The notes under the pieces: model-generated
Databases searched by the model: none
Told to the model about the DNA's origin: nothing
Seen by the model: the letters and a program-made list of their open reading frames with translations, nothing else
In this document: piece after piece, positions 1 to 7,700 of the stretch
Numbering within the stretch: position 1 is the stretch's first letter
How the letters are laid out: each line of letters starts with the position of its first letter
Position numbers and translations under genes: made by a program
From: an uncultured Lachnospiraceae bacterium
Lineage (GTDB): Bacteria; Bacillota; Clostridia; Lachnospirales; Lachnospiraceae
Assembly: GCA_910588295.1 (NCBI GenBank)
Contig: CAJUQO010000010.1
Span: 9,423-73,422 of the forward strand
DNA: 64,000 nt
Reading direction: 5' to 3'

Positions 1-2
1 TG

Positions 3-356
3 GAGATCTGGATTAACGGGTACATGGTGTTCCGCTACGGCTGTAACGGTACAAATAATTATAATGACCTGTGGCTGTCCCGTAAAGTCAACACCGTTAC
101 AATGTTTCATCGCAGTACGCTGCGGGCCCACTACATGCCCTTCGTGGGGGAGGACGACCTGTACAGGGACGCCCACCTGGATCCCAATGAATACGCGAAT
201 ATGGGCGGCGGTTTCCCGATCCGGGTAAAGGGCGTAGGATGTATCGGCGCGCTGGCCGTATCTGGCCTCGCCCATACCCGGGATCACCAGACGGCGGCGG
301 ACGCGGTGGCAAAATTTCTGGGCATAGAAGGGATAGAAGCTATAAAGGAGGTTTAA
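3..356 (+). CDS. UPF0303 / HbpS-like domain protein, 5' truncated by window edge
   Basis: The reading frame is open from the first complete codon, so the gene starts upstream of the window and only about 117 C-terminal residues are seen. The segment NGYMVFRYG, then LSRKVNTV and the glycine-rich GGGFPIRVKGVG followed by AVSGL and a C-terminal helix, is typical of the UPF0303 family (HbpS/GlcG-like fold). The biochemical role of this family is not settled; some relatives bind haem or act as chaperone-like accessory proteins. The stop lies 2 nt before the AroE-like start, so the two are cotranscribed and probably translationally coupled. The family assignment is fairly secure; a role in sugar metabolism is inferred only from neighbours. 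Confidence 0.75.
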   Translation, partial: EIWINGYMVFRYGCNGTNNYNDLWLSRKVNTVTMFHRSTLRAHYMPFVGEDDLYRDAHLDPNEYANMGGGFPIRVKGVGCIGALAVSGLAHTRDHQTAADAVAKFLGIEGIEAIKEV

Positions 357-358
357 TC

Positions 359-1225
359 ATGGGAAAATCATACAGGGAAGAACTGGTGGGCGTGTTTGGG
401 GATCCGATTGACGAGAACCCCACCGTAGTGGTGGCTCAGACGGCATTTGAAAAGCTGGGCATTCCCTACCGGTATGTTACGGTAAATGTTAAGGCGGAGG
501 ATCTTGAGGCGGCCATGAGGGGGCTTGTGGCCATGAATTTTAAGGGTATCCATCTGACGATCCCCCATAAGGTGGCGGTGCTGCCCTATTTGGATTCTCT
601 GTCGGAGGAGGCGGCCATCATGGGCGCCGTCAATACCGTGGTGGTGAAGGACGGCGAGCTCCGCGGCGAAAATACCGACGGCAAAGGCTTCATGAAATCC
701 CTGGAAAATGCCGGGATCAAATGCGGGGGAAAAAAAGTCACCATGCTGGGCGCCGGCGGCGCGGCCAGGGCTATAGCCGTGGAACTGTGCCGGGCGGGTA
801 TCGATGAGCTGGTCATAGTAAACCGCTCCAAAAAGCGGGGCCGGGATCTTCTCGGAACGATTCAGAAAAATTTTGGATTGAAAGCGTCCTACCGAAAATG
901 GGATTGCATGATGGCTGTAGACGAAGACACGGATATCCTGGTCAATACCACCAATATTGGTTTGTATCCCGATGTGGATGCTAGGCCGGATATTGTGTTT
1001 GAGTCCATCACGGACCGTATGACGGTCTGTGATGTCATACCGAACCATCCCCATACGCAGCTTCTTAAGGAGGCGGAAAAGCGGGGCGCTAGGACGCTGG
1101 ACGGGCTGGGGATGCTGATCAACCAGTGTGTGGAAAGCATCTATTACTGGACCGGTGAGACGGCGGACGCCGGGAGCATGAAAGCGGCGCTGGCTAGGGA
1201 ATATGGTATAGATGTACAGTGCTGA
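359..1225 (+). CDS. Shikimate dehydrogenase-like (AroE-family) oxidoreductase
   Basis: This encodes 288 residues, the normal AroE length. The start follows AAAGGAGG at a good distance. Catalytic-core features are present: Lys71 in TIPHK, Asp107 in ENTDG, a Rossmann loop GAGGAARA (131-138), a VNRS motif that in the family favours NADP, and the C-terminal DGLGMLINQ helix. However, the N-terminal Ser-x-Ser motif that binds the shikimate carboxylate is not present: GDPIDENPTVVVAQ stands where GDPIxHSxSPxxHN is expected. It is therefore more likely an AroE paralogue acting on another polyhydroxylated substrate than the aromatic-pathway enzyme. It lies among pentose-phosphate genes, not aro genes, which supports that. 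An authentic shikimate or quinate dehydrogenase with an unusual substrate pocket remains possible. Confidence 0.8.
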   Translation: MGKSYREELVGVFGDPIDENPTVVVAQTAFEKLGIPYRYVTVNVKAEDLEAAMRGLVAMNFKGIHLTIPHKVAVLPYLDSLSEEAAIMGAVNTVVVKDGELRGENTDGKGFMKSLENAGIKCGGKKVTMLGAGGAARAIAVELCRAGIDELVIVNRSKKRGRDLLGTIQKNFGLKASYRKWDCMMAVDEDTDILVNTTNIGLYPDVDARPDIVFESITDRMTVCDVIPNHPHTQLLKEAEKRGARTLDGLGMLINQCVESIYYWTGETADAGSMKAALAREYGIDVQC

Positions 1226-1305
1226 AATATAGGGGCGGATGGTATTGGCCCGGGCATGGACAGCAGCGTCGGCTGCCGTGTTTATGTACAACTTTAAGGA
1301 AAAGG

Positions 1306-1334
1306 ATGACACGGTTTTGAAAAGCTGGTATAAT
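1306..1334 (+). promoter_or_regulatory. Sigma-A-type promoter before ulaE-rpe operon
   Basis: ATGACA (1306-1311), a 17-bp spacer and TATAAT (1329-1334) form a near-consensus vegetative promoter. Transcription would start near 1341 and leave a leader of about 97 nt before the UlaE start. It lets the epimerase/transaldolase/transketolase genes be expressed apart from the two upstream genes. Confidence 0.6.
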
Positions 1335-1437
1335 ACAGGCAGCAGAAAACGTGTGTAACTGTCAGGAGCAGACCGAGCCGTGCGGTAACAGGGAAGAGGC
1401 GGAGCGGTTTCGTATGCCAGGGAGAGGGAGGTACTAT

Positions 1438-2289
1438 ATGGCAAAGGCATATACCCTTGGATTGTATGAAAAAGCCATGCCTTCGGAGCTGACGTGGGCG
1501 GAAAAGCTCATGGCGGCAAAGGAGGCCGGCTTTGATTTTGTTGAGATCAGCATTGACGAGACGGACGCCAAACTGGCCCGTCTGGATATGCCCCGGGAGG
1601 AACGGCTAAAGCTGGTTCGGACGATGTATGAGGTGGGGGTGCCCATCCGTACCATGTGTCTGTCGGGCCACAGAAAATACCCCTTGGGCAGCAGCGATCC
1701 GGCCGTCTGCCAAAGGGGCATGGAGATCATGGAGAAAGCCATCCAGCTTGCGGATGACTTAGGGATCCGGATCATCCAGCTGGCCGGTTATGATGTGTAC
1801 TATGAGGAAAGCTCTGAGGAGACCAGGGCCCGGTTTGAGAAAAATCTCAGAAAAGCCATGCTGATGGCGGCGCGGGCCGGTGTGCTGATGGGCTTTGAGA
1901 CCATGGAGACAGAATTTATGAACACCACGGCGAAGGCCATGGAGCATGTGAACCGTGTGAATTCGGTGTATCTGAACGTATATCCCGACACTGGAAATAT
2001 CAAAAACGCGTCTGTCACCTACGGCACGGATGTGCTGGCTGATCTGAAAAGCGGCGCGGGCCATATCACTTCCGTGCACCTGAAAGAGACGGTTCCCGGC
2101 GTATTCCGCGAGGTTCCCTTTGGGACAGGGCATGTGGATTTTAAGGCCATGATCCAGACGGCTTGGTCCATGGGTATACGGAAATATGTGACGGAGTTCT
2201 GGTATAAGGGTAATCCCGCGTGGAAGGAAGATCTGGCTTTTGCCCATGATATGATGTCGGATATTCTGGACGGTCAGCCGGAGGATTGA
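1438..2289 (+). CDS. ulaE: L-ribulose-5-phosphate / L-xylulose-5-phosphate 3-epimerase (UlaE/SgbU type)
   Basis: The 283-residue protein belongs to the AP endonuclease 2-like TIM-barrel sugar epimerases and is almost the same length as E. coli UlaE. It would epimerise L-xylulose-5-phosphate and L-ribulose-5-phosphate at C3, or act on a related ketose phosphate. Metal/catalytic carboxylates and histidine are visible in FVEISID (near 36), GFETMETEF, YPDTGN, VHLKE and VTEFW. The start at 1438 follows GGGAGAGGGAGG; an in-frame upstream start at 1351 adds a 29-residue tail with no family similarity. The stop lies 2 nt before the rpe ATG. No UlaD decarboxylase or UlaF 4-epimerase is visible nearby, so the exact substrate is open. 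Confidence 0.85.
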   Translation: MAKAYTLGLYEKAMPSELTWAEKLMAAKEAGFDFVEISIDETDAKLARLDMPREERLKLVRTMYEVGVPIRTMCLSGHRKYPLGSSDPAVCQRGMEIMEKAIQLADDLGIRIIQLAGYDVYYEESSEETRARFEKNLRKAMLMAARAGVLMGFETMETEFMNTTAKAMEHVNRVNSVYLNVYPDTGNIKNASVTYGTDVLADLKSGAGHITSVHLKETVPGVFREVPFGTGHVDFKAMIQTAWSMGIRKYVTEFWYKGNPAWKEDLAFAHDMMSDILDGQPED

Positions 2290-2291
2290 TA

Positions 2292-2960
2292 ATGGATAAG
2301 ATCGAACTGCTGCCCTCCGTTTTGTCGGCGGATTTTACCGATCTGGGGAGGGATCTGAAAGAAGTGGAGAAGGCGGGGGTCCGCACCGTACATATCGATG
2401 TGATGGATGGCAATTTCGTGCCGAGCCTGTCTCTGGGTTTTCCGGTCATCGCATCTATGCGGAAGGCCAGCGGCCTGTTTTTTGACGTTCATTTGATGGT
2501 GGAGGAACCGGGGCGGTATGTGGAAATGGCCGCAGAGGCCGGGGCCGACCGGATCGGCATCCATGTGGAGGCGTGCAGACATCTGCACAGAACCATCCAG
2601 CAGATACGGGCTCTCGGGAAGGAAGTCTGCGTGGTGCTGAACCCGGCCACGCCTCTGACGGCGCTGGAGTATGTGCTGGGGGATGTGGACACGGTACTTT
2701 TGATGACTGTCAACCCGGGGTTCGGGGGACAGGCTTACATTCCTTCCATGACGGAAAAGATCCGCAGGCTGCGAGGGATGCTGGATACGGAGGGGCTGTC
2801 CGTTCCCATCGAGGTGGACGGCGGCATGAAGCCGGGCAATGTGCGGCAGGTTCTGGATGCGGGAGCCAGCCTGATTGTGGCCGGCTCCAGTGTATTTAAC
2901 GGACGGATCGGTGAGTCGGTCCGGGAGTTTCAGCGTGTTTTTGCGGAGTATTCCGCTTAA
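2292..2960 (+). CDS. rpe: Ribulose-phosphate 3-epimerase (copy 1)
   Basis: This is a complete 222-residue Rpe that interconverts D-ribulose-5-phosphate and D-xylulose-5-phosphate. The TIM-barrel landmarks occur in order: LPSVLSADF, HIDVMDGNFVP (metal-binding His and catalytic Asp), DVHLMVE, the phosphate-loop side VNPGFGGQ, EVDGGM with the second catalytic Asp, and VAGSSVF. ATG at 2292 is preferred; an in-frame TTG at 2286 would overlap the ulaE stop. It is part of the forward sugar-phosphate operon. A second, clearly distinct copy lies at 42631-43296. Confidence 0.93.
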   Translation: MDKIELLPSVLSADFTDLGRDLKEVEKAGVRTVHIDVMDGNFVPSLSLGFPVIASMRKASGLFFDVHLMVEEPGRYVEMAAEAGADRIGIHVEACRHLHRTIQQIRALGKEVCVVLNPATPLTALEYVLGDVDTVLLMTVNPGFGGQAYIPSMTEKIRRLRGMLDTEGLSVPIEVDGGMKPGNVRQVLDAGASLIVAGSSVFNGRIGESVREFQRVFAEYSA

Positions 2961-2999
2961 CATAATTTTATAATGAGCCGAAAGGCGAGGAGGTACAAT

Positions 3000-3653
3000 A
3001 TGCGTTTTTTTGTTGACACAGCAAATGTTGAGGAGATCAGGAAGGCCAATGACATGGGCGTAATCTGCGGCGTGACCACCAACCCGTCTTTGATTGCCAA
3101 GGAGGGCAGAGACTTTAACGAGGTGATCAAGGAGATCGCGTCCATCGTGGACGGCGCTATCAGCGGTGAGGTAAAGGCCACCACCACGGATGCGGAGGGC
3201 ATGATCCGTGAGGGCCGTGAGATCGCGGCGATCCATCCGAATATGGTGGTGAAGATCCCCATGACCGTGGAGGGGCTGAAAGCCGTTAAGGTGCTGTCCG
3301 CCGAGGGGATCAAGACCAATGTGACGCTGATATTCTCCGCCAATCAGGCTCTTTTAGCCGCCCGGGCCGGAGCCACCTATGTTTCCCCGTTCCTGGGCCG
3401 TCTGGACGATATTTCCCAGCCCGGTACGGAGCTCATTGAGACTATTGCCGAGATGTTCGCGGTGGCGGGGATTGAGACCCAGATCATCGCGGCTAGCGTC
3501 CGCCACCCGATCCATGTGACGGAATGTGCCCTGGCAGGCGCGGATATCGCCACGGTGCCGTATAAGGTGATCGAGCAGATGACGAAGCATCCTCTGACGG
3601 ATCAGGGTATCGAGAAATTCAAGAAAGATTATGAGGCCGTATTTGGCGCTTAA
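3000..3653 (+). CDS. Transaldolase of the short TalC/fructose-6-phosphate aldolase family
   Basis: The 217-residue protein has the length and motifs of the small decameric transaldolase subfamily. FVDTAN opens strand 1, GVTTNPSLIAKEG follows, and Lys85 in VVKIPMT is the Schiff-base lysine at the same position as in E. coli FsaA. Later come TLIFSANQALLAARAGATYVSPF (seen in parts) and a C-terminal PLTDQGIEKF. It should transfer dihydroxyacetone units between sugar phosphates or cleave fructose-6-phosphate; which activity dominates cannot be read from sequence alone. The start follows GGCGAGGAGG. It sits between rpe and the split transketolase, which completes the non-oxidative pentose-phosphate branch. 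Confidence 0.9.
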   Translation: MRFFVDTANVEEIRKANDMGVICGVTTNPSLIAKEGRDFNEVIKEIASIVDGAISGEVKATTTDAEGMIREGREIAAIHPNMVVKIPMTVEGLKAVKVLSAEGIKTNVTLIFSANQALLAARAGATYVSPFLGRLDDISQPGTELIETIAEMFAVAGIETQIIAASVRHPIHVTECALAGADIATVPYKVIEQMTKHPLTDQGIEKFKKDYEAVFGA

Positions 3654-3711
3654 AAGATTTTTATGTGCGGCGGTTCGGCGTGCTTGGGCCGCTGCGGCAG
3701 AACAGGAGTGA

Positions 3712-4554
3712 ATGATGAACAAAACAGAACTTCAGAAAATGGCCGTGGAAGTGCGGAAAGGTATTGTAACCGGCGTCCATGCCGCCAAGGCGGGGCATCC
3801 CGGCGGTTCTCTGTCCGCCGCGGACGTATTTACTTATCTGTATTTTGAGGAAATGAATATAGATCCGGAGAATCCGAAGGATCCGGGACGCGACCGCTTT
3901 GTGCTCTCCAAGGGGCATACGGCCCCCGGCCTGTATTCCGTGCTGGCCAACAGAGGTTATTTCCCGGTGGAGGATTTAAAGACGCTCCGCCATATCGGTT
4001 CCCATTTACAGGGGCATCCCTGTATCCAGCACACGCCGGGTATTGATATGTCCAGCGGCTCCCTGGGTCAGGGGATTTCCGCGGCGGTGGGTATGGCGCT
4101 GTCTGCCAAGCTGAGCCAGGATACCTACCGGGTATATACGCTGCTGGGTGACGGCGAGATTCAGGAAGGCCAGGTCTGGGAGGCCGCCATGTTCGCCGGC
4201 CACCGGAAACTGGACAACCTGTGCGTGATTGTGGATAACAATGGCCTGCAGATCGACGGTCCCGTGGATCAGGTGTGCAGCCCCTATCCCATAGATAAAA
4301 AATTTGAGGCATTCAATTTCCATGTGATTTCCGTGGCCGACGGCAATGATTTTGACCAGCTGAAAGCAGCCTTTGACGAGGCCAGGGCCACCAAAGGTAT
4401 GCCCGCGGCAATCGTAATGAAAACAGTCAAGGGCAAGGGCGTATCCTTTATGGAAAACCAGGTGGGCTGGCACGGTAAAGCGCCTAATGACGAGGAGTAC
4501 GCCATAGCCATGGCAGATTTGGAAAAGGCAGGTGAAGCGTTATGTCAGAAGTAA
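3712..4554 (+). CDS. Transketolase, N-terminal (thiamine-binding) subunit, copy 1
   Basis: The 280-residue protein corresponds to the N-terminal half of transketolase. GHPGGSLS near residue 28, FVLSKGHTAPGLY, the GSLGQG loop and the thiamine-diphosphate motif starting at GDGEIQEG (146-153) and ending in VDNNGLQ are intact. It pairs with the next gene, which overlaps it by 13 nt, to form a two-subunit enzyme moving C2 units between ketose and aldose phosphates. ATG occurs at both 3712 and 3715; AGGAGTGA lies just upstream. The split arrangement is usual in Clostridia and archaea. A paralogous pair is at 40873-42638. Confidence 0.93.
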   Translation: MMNKTELQKMAVEVRKGIVTGVHAAKAGHPGGSLSAADVFTYLYFEEMNIDPENPKDPGRDRFVLSKGHTAPGLYSVLANRGYFPVEDLKTLRHIGSHLQGHPCIQHTPGIDMSSGSLGQGISAAVGMALSAKLSQDTYRVYTLLGDGEIQEGQVWEAAMFAGHRKLDNLCVIVDNNGLQIDGPVDQVCSPYPIDKKFEAFNFHVISVADGNDFDQLKAAFDEARATKGMPAAIVMKTVKGKGVSFMENQVGWHGKAPNDEEYAIAMADLEKAGEALCQK

Positions 4555-5483
4555 AGAAAGTCGCTACCAGGCAGAGTTACGGTGAGGCGTTGGTAGAGCT
4601 CGGCAAAGAGCATGAAAATCTGGTCGTGCTGGATGCCGATCTGGCAGCCGCTACACAGACGGGGAAATTTAAAGCCGTGTTCCCGGAGCGCCATATCGAC
4701 TGCGGGATCGCGGAGTGCAATATGATCGGCATCGCCGCCGGTATAGCCACCACGGGCAAGGTGCCTTTTGCCAGCACCTTCGCCATGTTTGCGGCGGGCA
4801 GGGCTTTTGAGCAGGTGAGGAATTCCGTGGGGTATCCCCATCTAAATGTAAAGATCGGCGCCACCCATGCGGGGATTTCCGTGGGCGAGGACGGCGCCAC
4901 CCATCAGTGCAACGAGGATATTGCCCTGATGCGCACGATCCCGGGCATGACGGTGATCAATCCCTCCGATGACGTGGAGGCAAAGGCGGCGGTTCGCGCA
5001 GCCTATGAGATGGACGGCCCCGTATATCTGCGCTTCGGCCGTCTGGCTGTCCCGGTGATCAACGACAGCCCGGATTATACATTTGAAGTCGGTAAGGGTG
5101 TGACGCTGCGGGATGGCCAGGACGTGGCTATCGTGGCCACAGGCCTCTGTGTGAATTCCGCTCTGGAGGCTGCCGAACTGCTGAAGGCAGAGGGCGTGGA
5201 GGCCAGAGTGATCAATATCCACACCATTAAGCCCATTGATGCGGAACTGATCGCGAAGGCGGCAAAAGAATGCGGCCGGGTCGTCACCGTGGAGGAACAT
5301 TCGGTGATCGGCGGCCTGGGCAGCGCGGTCTGCGACGTGCTCTGCGAGAGGCATCCGGCGCCTGTGAAGAAGATCGGCGTGCAGGATGTATTTGGTGAGT
5401 CCGGCCCGGCGGTGAAGCTGTTGGAGAAATACCGTCTGGATGGAAAAGGGGTATACGAGCAGGTTCTGGAGTTTATAAAATAA
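4542..5483 (+). CDS. Transketolase, C-terminal subunit, copy 1
   Basis: The 313-residue protein carries the pyrimidine-binding and C-terminal domains of transketolase: VVLDADLAAATQTGKF, ERHIDCGIAE, FAAGRAFEQVRNSVG, and the C-terminal EEHSVIGGLGSAV segment. The start overlaps the N-terminal subunit gene by 13 nt, which suggests coupled synthesis in equal amounts. A 58-residue stretch, from FAMFAAG to IPGMT, is identical to the second copy at 40873-41811, so the two enzymes are close paralogues. No terminator of obvious strength follows, but a new promoter begins at 5487. Confidence 0.93.
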   Translation: MSEVKKVATRQSYGEALVELGKEHENLVVLDADLAAATQTGKFKAVFPERHIDCGIAECNMIGIAAGIATTGKVPFASTFAMFAAGRAFEQVRNSVGYPHLNVKIGATHAGISVGEDGATHQCNEDIALMRTIPGMTVINPSDDVEAKAAVRAAYEMDGPVYLRFGRLAVPVINDSPDYTFEVGKGVTLRDGQDVAIVATGLCVNSALEAAELLKAEGVEARVINIHTIKPIDAELIAKAAKECGRVVTVEEHSVIGGLGSAVCDVLCERHPAPVKKIGVQDVFGESGPAVKLLEKYRLDGKGVYEQVLEFIK

Positions 5484-5486
5484 AGG

Positions 5487-5515
5487 TTGCCGTTTCGTAC
5501 GACGGCCTGTATAAT
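5487..5515 (+). promoter_or_regulatory. Possible internal promoter before rpiB and the PurF-like gene
   Basis: TTGCCG (5487-5492), a 17-bp spacer and TATAAT (5510-5515). The -10 continues into TACAGG exactly as in the ulaE promoter at 1329-1334. The -35 is only 4/6 and overlaps a small GCCGT/ACGGC dyad, so activity is uncertain. Confidence 0.4.
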
Positions 5516-5598
5516 ACAGGAGGCATCGGTCATGGTTGGCTGGTGCCTCTATGGCTTACTATATACAGATCCATGGAACGTTTCGGAGGAATTGGGAG

Positions 5599-6045
5599 AT
5601 GAAAATCGGAATTGGTAATGATCATACGTCAGTGGACATGAAATGGGAAATCGTGGCCTATCTGGAATCCCTGGGGTATGAGGTGGTCAACTATGGTACG
5701 GATAGCCGGGAATCCTGTGACTATCCGGTATATGGGAAGAAAGTGGCCTGTGCGGTGACGGGCGGCGAGGTGGAGCGGGGCATCCTGATCTGCGGTACCG
5801 GCGTGGGGATTTCACTGGCGGCCAACAAGGTGAAAGGGATCCGGGCCGCCGTGTGCAGCGAGCCTTATACGGCCCGGCTCTCCAAGGAACACAATGATAC
5901 CAATATCCTGGCTTTCGGCAGCCGGGTGGTGGGCACAGAGCTGGCAAAGATGATTGTCAGTGCCTGGCTGGACGCAGAATTTGAGGGCGGCCGACATAAA
6001 AGGCGCGTGGATATGATCATGGCAATCGAGGCGGAGAAAGAGTAG
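5599..6045 (+). CDS. rpiB: Ribose-5-phosphate isomerase B / LacAB-family sugar-phosphate isomerase (copy 1)
   Basis: The 148-residue protein is a full RpiB/LacA/LacB-family isomerase. It has the opening IGIGNDH (family: DHAG or DHT), the active-site Cys in CGTGVGIS, ANKVKGIRA, and HNDTNILAFGSRVVG. It interconverts aldose and ketose phosphates, most simply ribose-5- and ribulose-5-phosphate in this operon, although the family also isomerises allose-6-, galactose-6- and tetrulose-4-phosphates. The start follows TCGGAGGAATTGGGAG; an upstream in-frame ATG at 5536 would add 21 residues with no family counterpart. A second member is at 48660-49106. Confidence 0.88.
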   Translation: MKIGIGNDHTSVDMKWEIVAYLESLGYEVVNYGTDSRESCDYPVYGKKVACAVTGGEVERGILICGTGVGISLAANKVKGIRAAVCSEPYTARLSKEHNDTNILAFGSRVVGTELAKMIVSAWLDAEFEGGRHKRRVDMIMAIEAEKE

Positions 6046-6078
6046 AATTGGCCTGACAGGAAAAGGAGTATCACATTT

Positions 6079-7491
6079 ATGGGTGGATTTTTTGGCGTAG
6101 CGGCAAAAAGGGACTGTGTATTGGAGCTTTTTTATGGAGTTGATTACCATTCCCATCTGGGGACGAGACGGGGCGGTATGGCGACATACGGAGAAGGCGG
6201 GTTTAACCGGGCGATTCATAATATTGAGAATTCCCCCTTCCGTACAAAATTTGACAGGGATGTTGGGGAGATGAAGGGCTATATGGGTATCGGCTGTATT
6301 TCAGATTTCGAGCCCCAGCCCCTTTTGATCCAGTCCCATCTTGGCAGCTTTGCCATCACCACAGTGGGAAAGATCAATAATTTTGAAGAGCTGTTAAAGG
6401 AGATTTATAAAGACGGGCCCGCTCATTTCCAGGAGATGACCAACGGCCAGATCAATGCCACGGAACTTGTCGCGGCCCTGATCTGCAAGAGGGACAGTCT
6501 GGTGGAGGGGATCCGATATGTTCAAGAGACTGTGGACGGTTCCATGACCCTGCTGTTGATGACGAGCGAGGGCATCTATGCGGCCCGGGATCGCTATGGG
6601 CGCACTCCCTGTGTGGTCGGGCGTAAAGAGGATGCCTACTGCGTCTCCTTTGAGAGTTTTGCTTATATCAACCTGGGTTATACTGATTACAAGGAACTGG
6701 GGCCCGGGGAAATCGTGCGTCTCCATCCCGATGGTGTGGAGGTGTTGGCCCGGCCCGGAAAAGATATGCGGATCTGTTCCTTCCTTTGGGTATACTACGG
6801 GTATCCCACCTCTGCTTATGAGGGGGTTAACGTGGAGCAGATGCGTTACAATTGCGGCAACATGCTGGCAAAACGGGATAAGGGGACGGTAGAGCCGGAT
6901 ATTGTGGCAGGTGTACCGGATTCCGGTATTGCCCATGCCATCGGCTATTCCAATGAATCGGGCATTCCCTACGCGCGGCCCTTTATCAAATATACGCCCA
7001 CCTGGCCCCGTTCTTTTATGCCTACCAACCAGAATCAGCGGGAGCTGATCGCCCGCATGAAGCTGATCCCGGTGCAGGCGCTGATCAGGGATAAGAGACT
7101 GTTGCTGATCGACGATTCGATCGTGCGGGGTACTCAGCTTCGGGATACCACGGAGTTTTTGTACCGGAGCGGTGCGAAGGAAGTGCATGTGCGTCCGGCC
7201 TGTCCGCCTTTGATCTACGGCTGTAAATTCCTGAATTTCTCCCGCTCCAAATCGGAAATGGAGCTGATTACCCGCCGTGTGATCCGGGAACAGGAGGGGG
7301 ACGAGGTTTCCGGGGAGGTTCTGGAGGAATATGCGGATCCCTGCTCCTGCCGGTATGCGAAGATGCTGGAGGAGATCCGGAAAAAGCAGAACTTTACCAC
7401 CCTGCGTTACCATCGTCTGGACGACTTACTGGCTTCCATCGGCCTGGAACCCTGTAAGGTGTGTACGTATTGCTTTAATGGGAAAGAGTAA
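6079..7491 (+). CDS. Amidophosphoribosyltransferase-like protein lacking the Cys nucleophile
   Basis: At 470 residues this matches PurF length and domain order: an N-terminal Ntn-type glutaminase-like domain (about 1-235) and a C-terminal phosphoribosyltransferase domain. The PRPP loop IDDSIVRGTQ (about 344-353) is intact, and Cys residues near the C-terminus (PCSC and CKVCTYC) resemble the iron-sulfur ligands of clostridial/Bacillus PurF. The protein begins MGGFFG where true PurF has MCGI, so the N-terminal nucleophile cysteine is missing and no upstream in-frame Cys start exists. Glutamine hydrolysis should therefore be lost. I recall similar Cys-less paralogues in Clostridia but no established function. 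Its place behind rpiB suggests a link to ribose phosphate or PRPP. Confidence 0.85.
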   Translation: MGGFFGVAAKRDCVLELFYGVDYHSHLGTRRGGMATYGEGGFNRAIHNIENSPFRTKFDRDVGEMKGYMGIGCISDFEPQPLLIQSHLGSFAITTVGKINNFEELLKEIYKDGPAHFQEMTNGQINATELVAALICKRDSLVEGIRYVQETVDGSMTLLLMTSEGIYAARDRYGRTPCVVGRKEDAYCVSFESFAYINLGYTDYKELGPGEIVRLHPDGVEVLARPGKDMRICSFLWVYYGYPTSAYEGVNVEQMRYNCGNMLAKRDKGTVEPDIVAGVPDSGIAHAIGYSNESGIPYARPFIKYTPTWPRSFMPTNQNQRELIARMKLIPVQALIRDKRLLLIDDSIVRGTQLRDTTEFLYRSGAKEVHVRPACPPLIYGCKFLNFSRSKSEMELITRRVIREQEGDEVSGEVLEEYADPCSCRYAKMLEEIRKKQNFTTLRYHRLDDLLASIGLEPCKVCTYCFNGKE

Positions 7492-7497
7492 AGCCTG

Positions 7498-7524
7498 TTG
7501 ACACGGGATGAGTAATATTATAAT
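7498..7524 (+). promoter_or_regulatory. Promoter-like TTGACA/TATAAT just after the PurF-like gene
   Basis: TTGACA at 7498-7503 overlaps the end of the preceding gene region. It is followed by TATAAT (7519-7524, 15-bp spacer) or TAATGT (7521-7526, 17-bp spacer). No gene lies downstream on this strand before the terminator at 7594-7626, so it would produce only a short RNA or be fortuitous. Confidence 0.35.
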
Positions 7525-7593
7525 GTGATAATTCTTCCGGGGGGCAAAACGATATACGTGAAATTTAATCTGTAAACAAGAAAAGGTATGGCC

Positions 7594-7626
7594 ATCGGGA
7601 TTGCGTAGAAGCAATCCCGATTTTTT
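7594..7626 (+). terminator. Intrinsic terminator ending the forward sugar-phosphate operon
   Basis: A perfect 11-bp stem, ATCGGGATTGC pairing with GCAATCCCGAT around a GTAGAA loop, runs straight into a run of six T. It is about 100 bp past the PurF-like stop and separates that operon from the convergent MFS gene. Confidence 0.93.
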
Positions 7627-7700
7627 GCGTGCCGAATATGTGCGAAGGGATATCCGGCGAATACGGTTAATGTTATAAAAAGTTTTCCGCATAGCAGAGA

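Noticed and set aside
368..1450. 360-codon reverse frame opposite the AroE-like gene
   Set aside because: Shadow frame; crosses the ulaE promoter and has no start signal.
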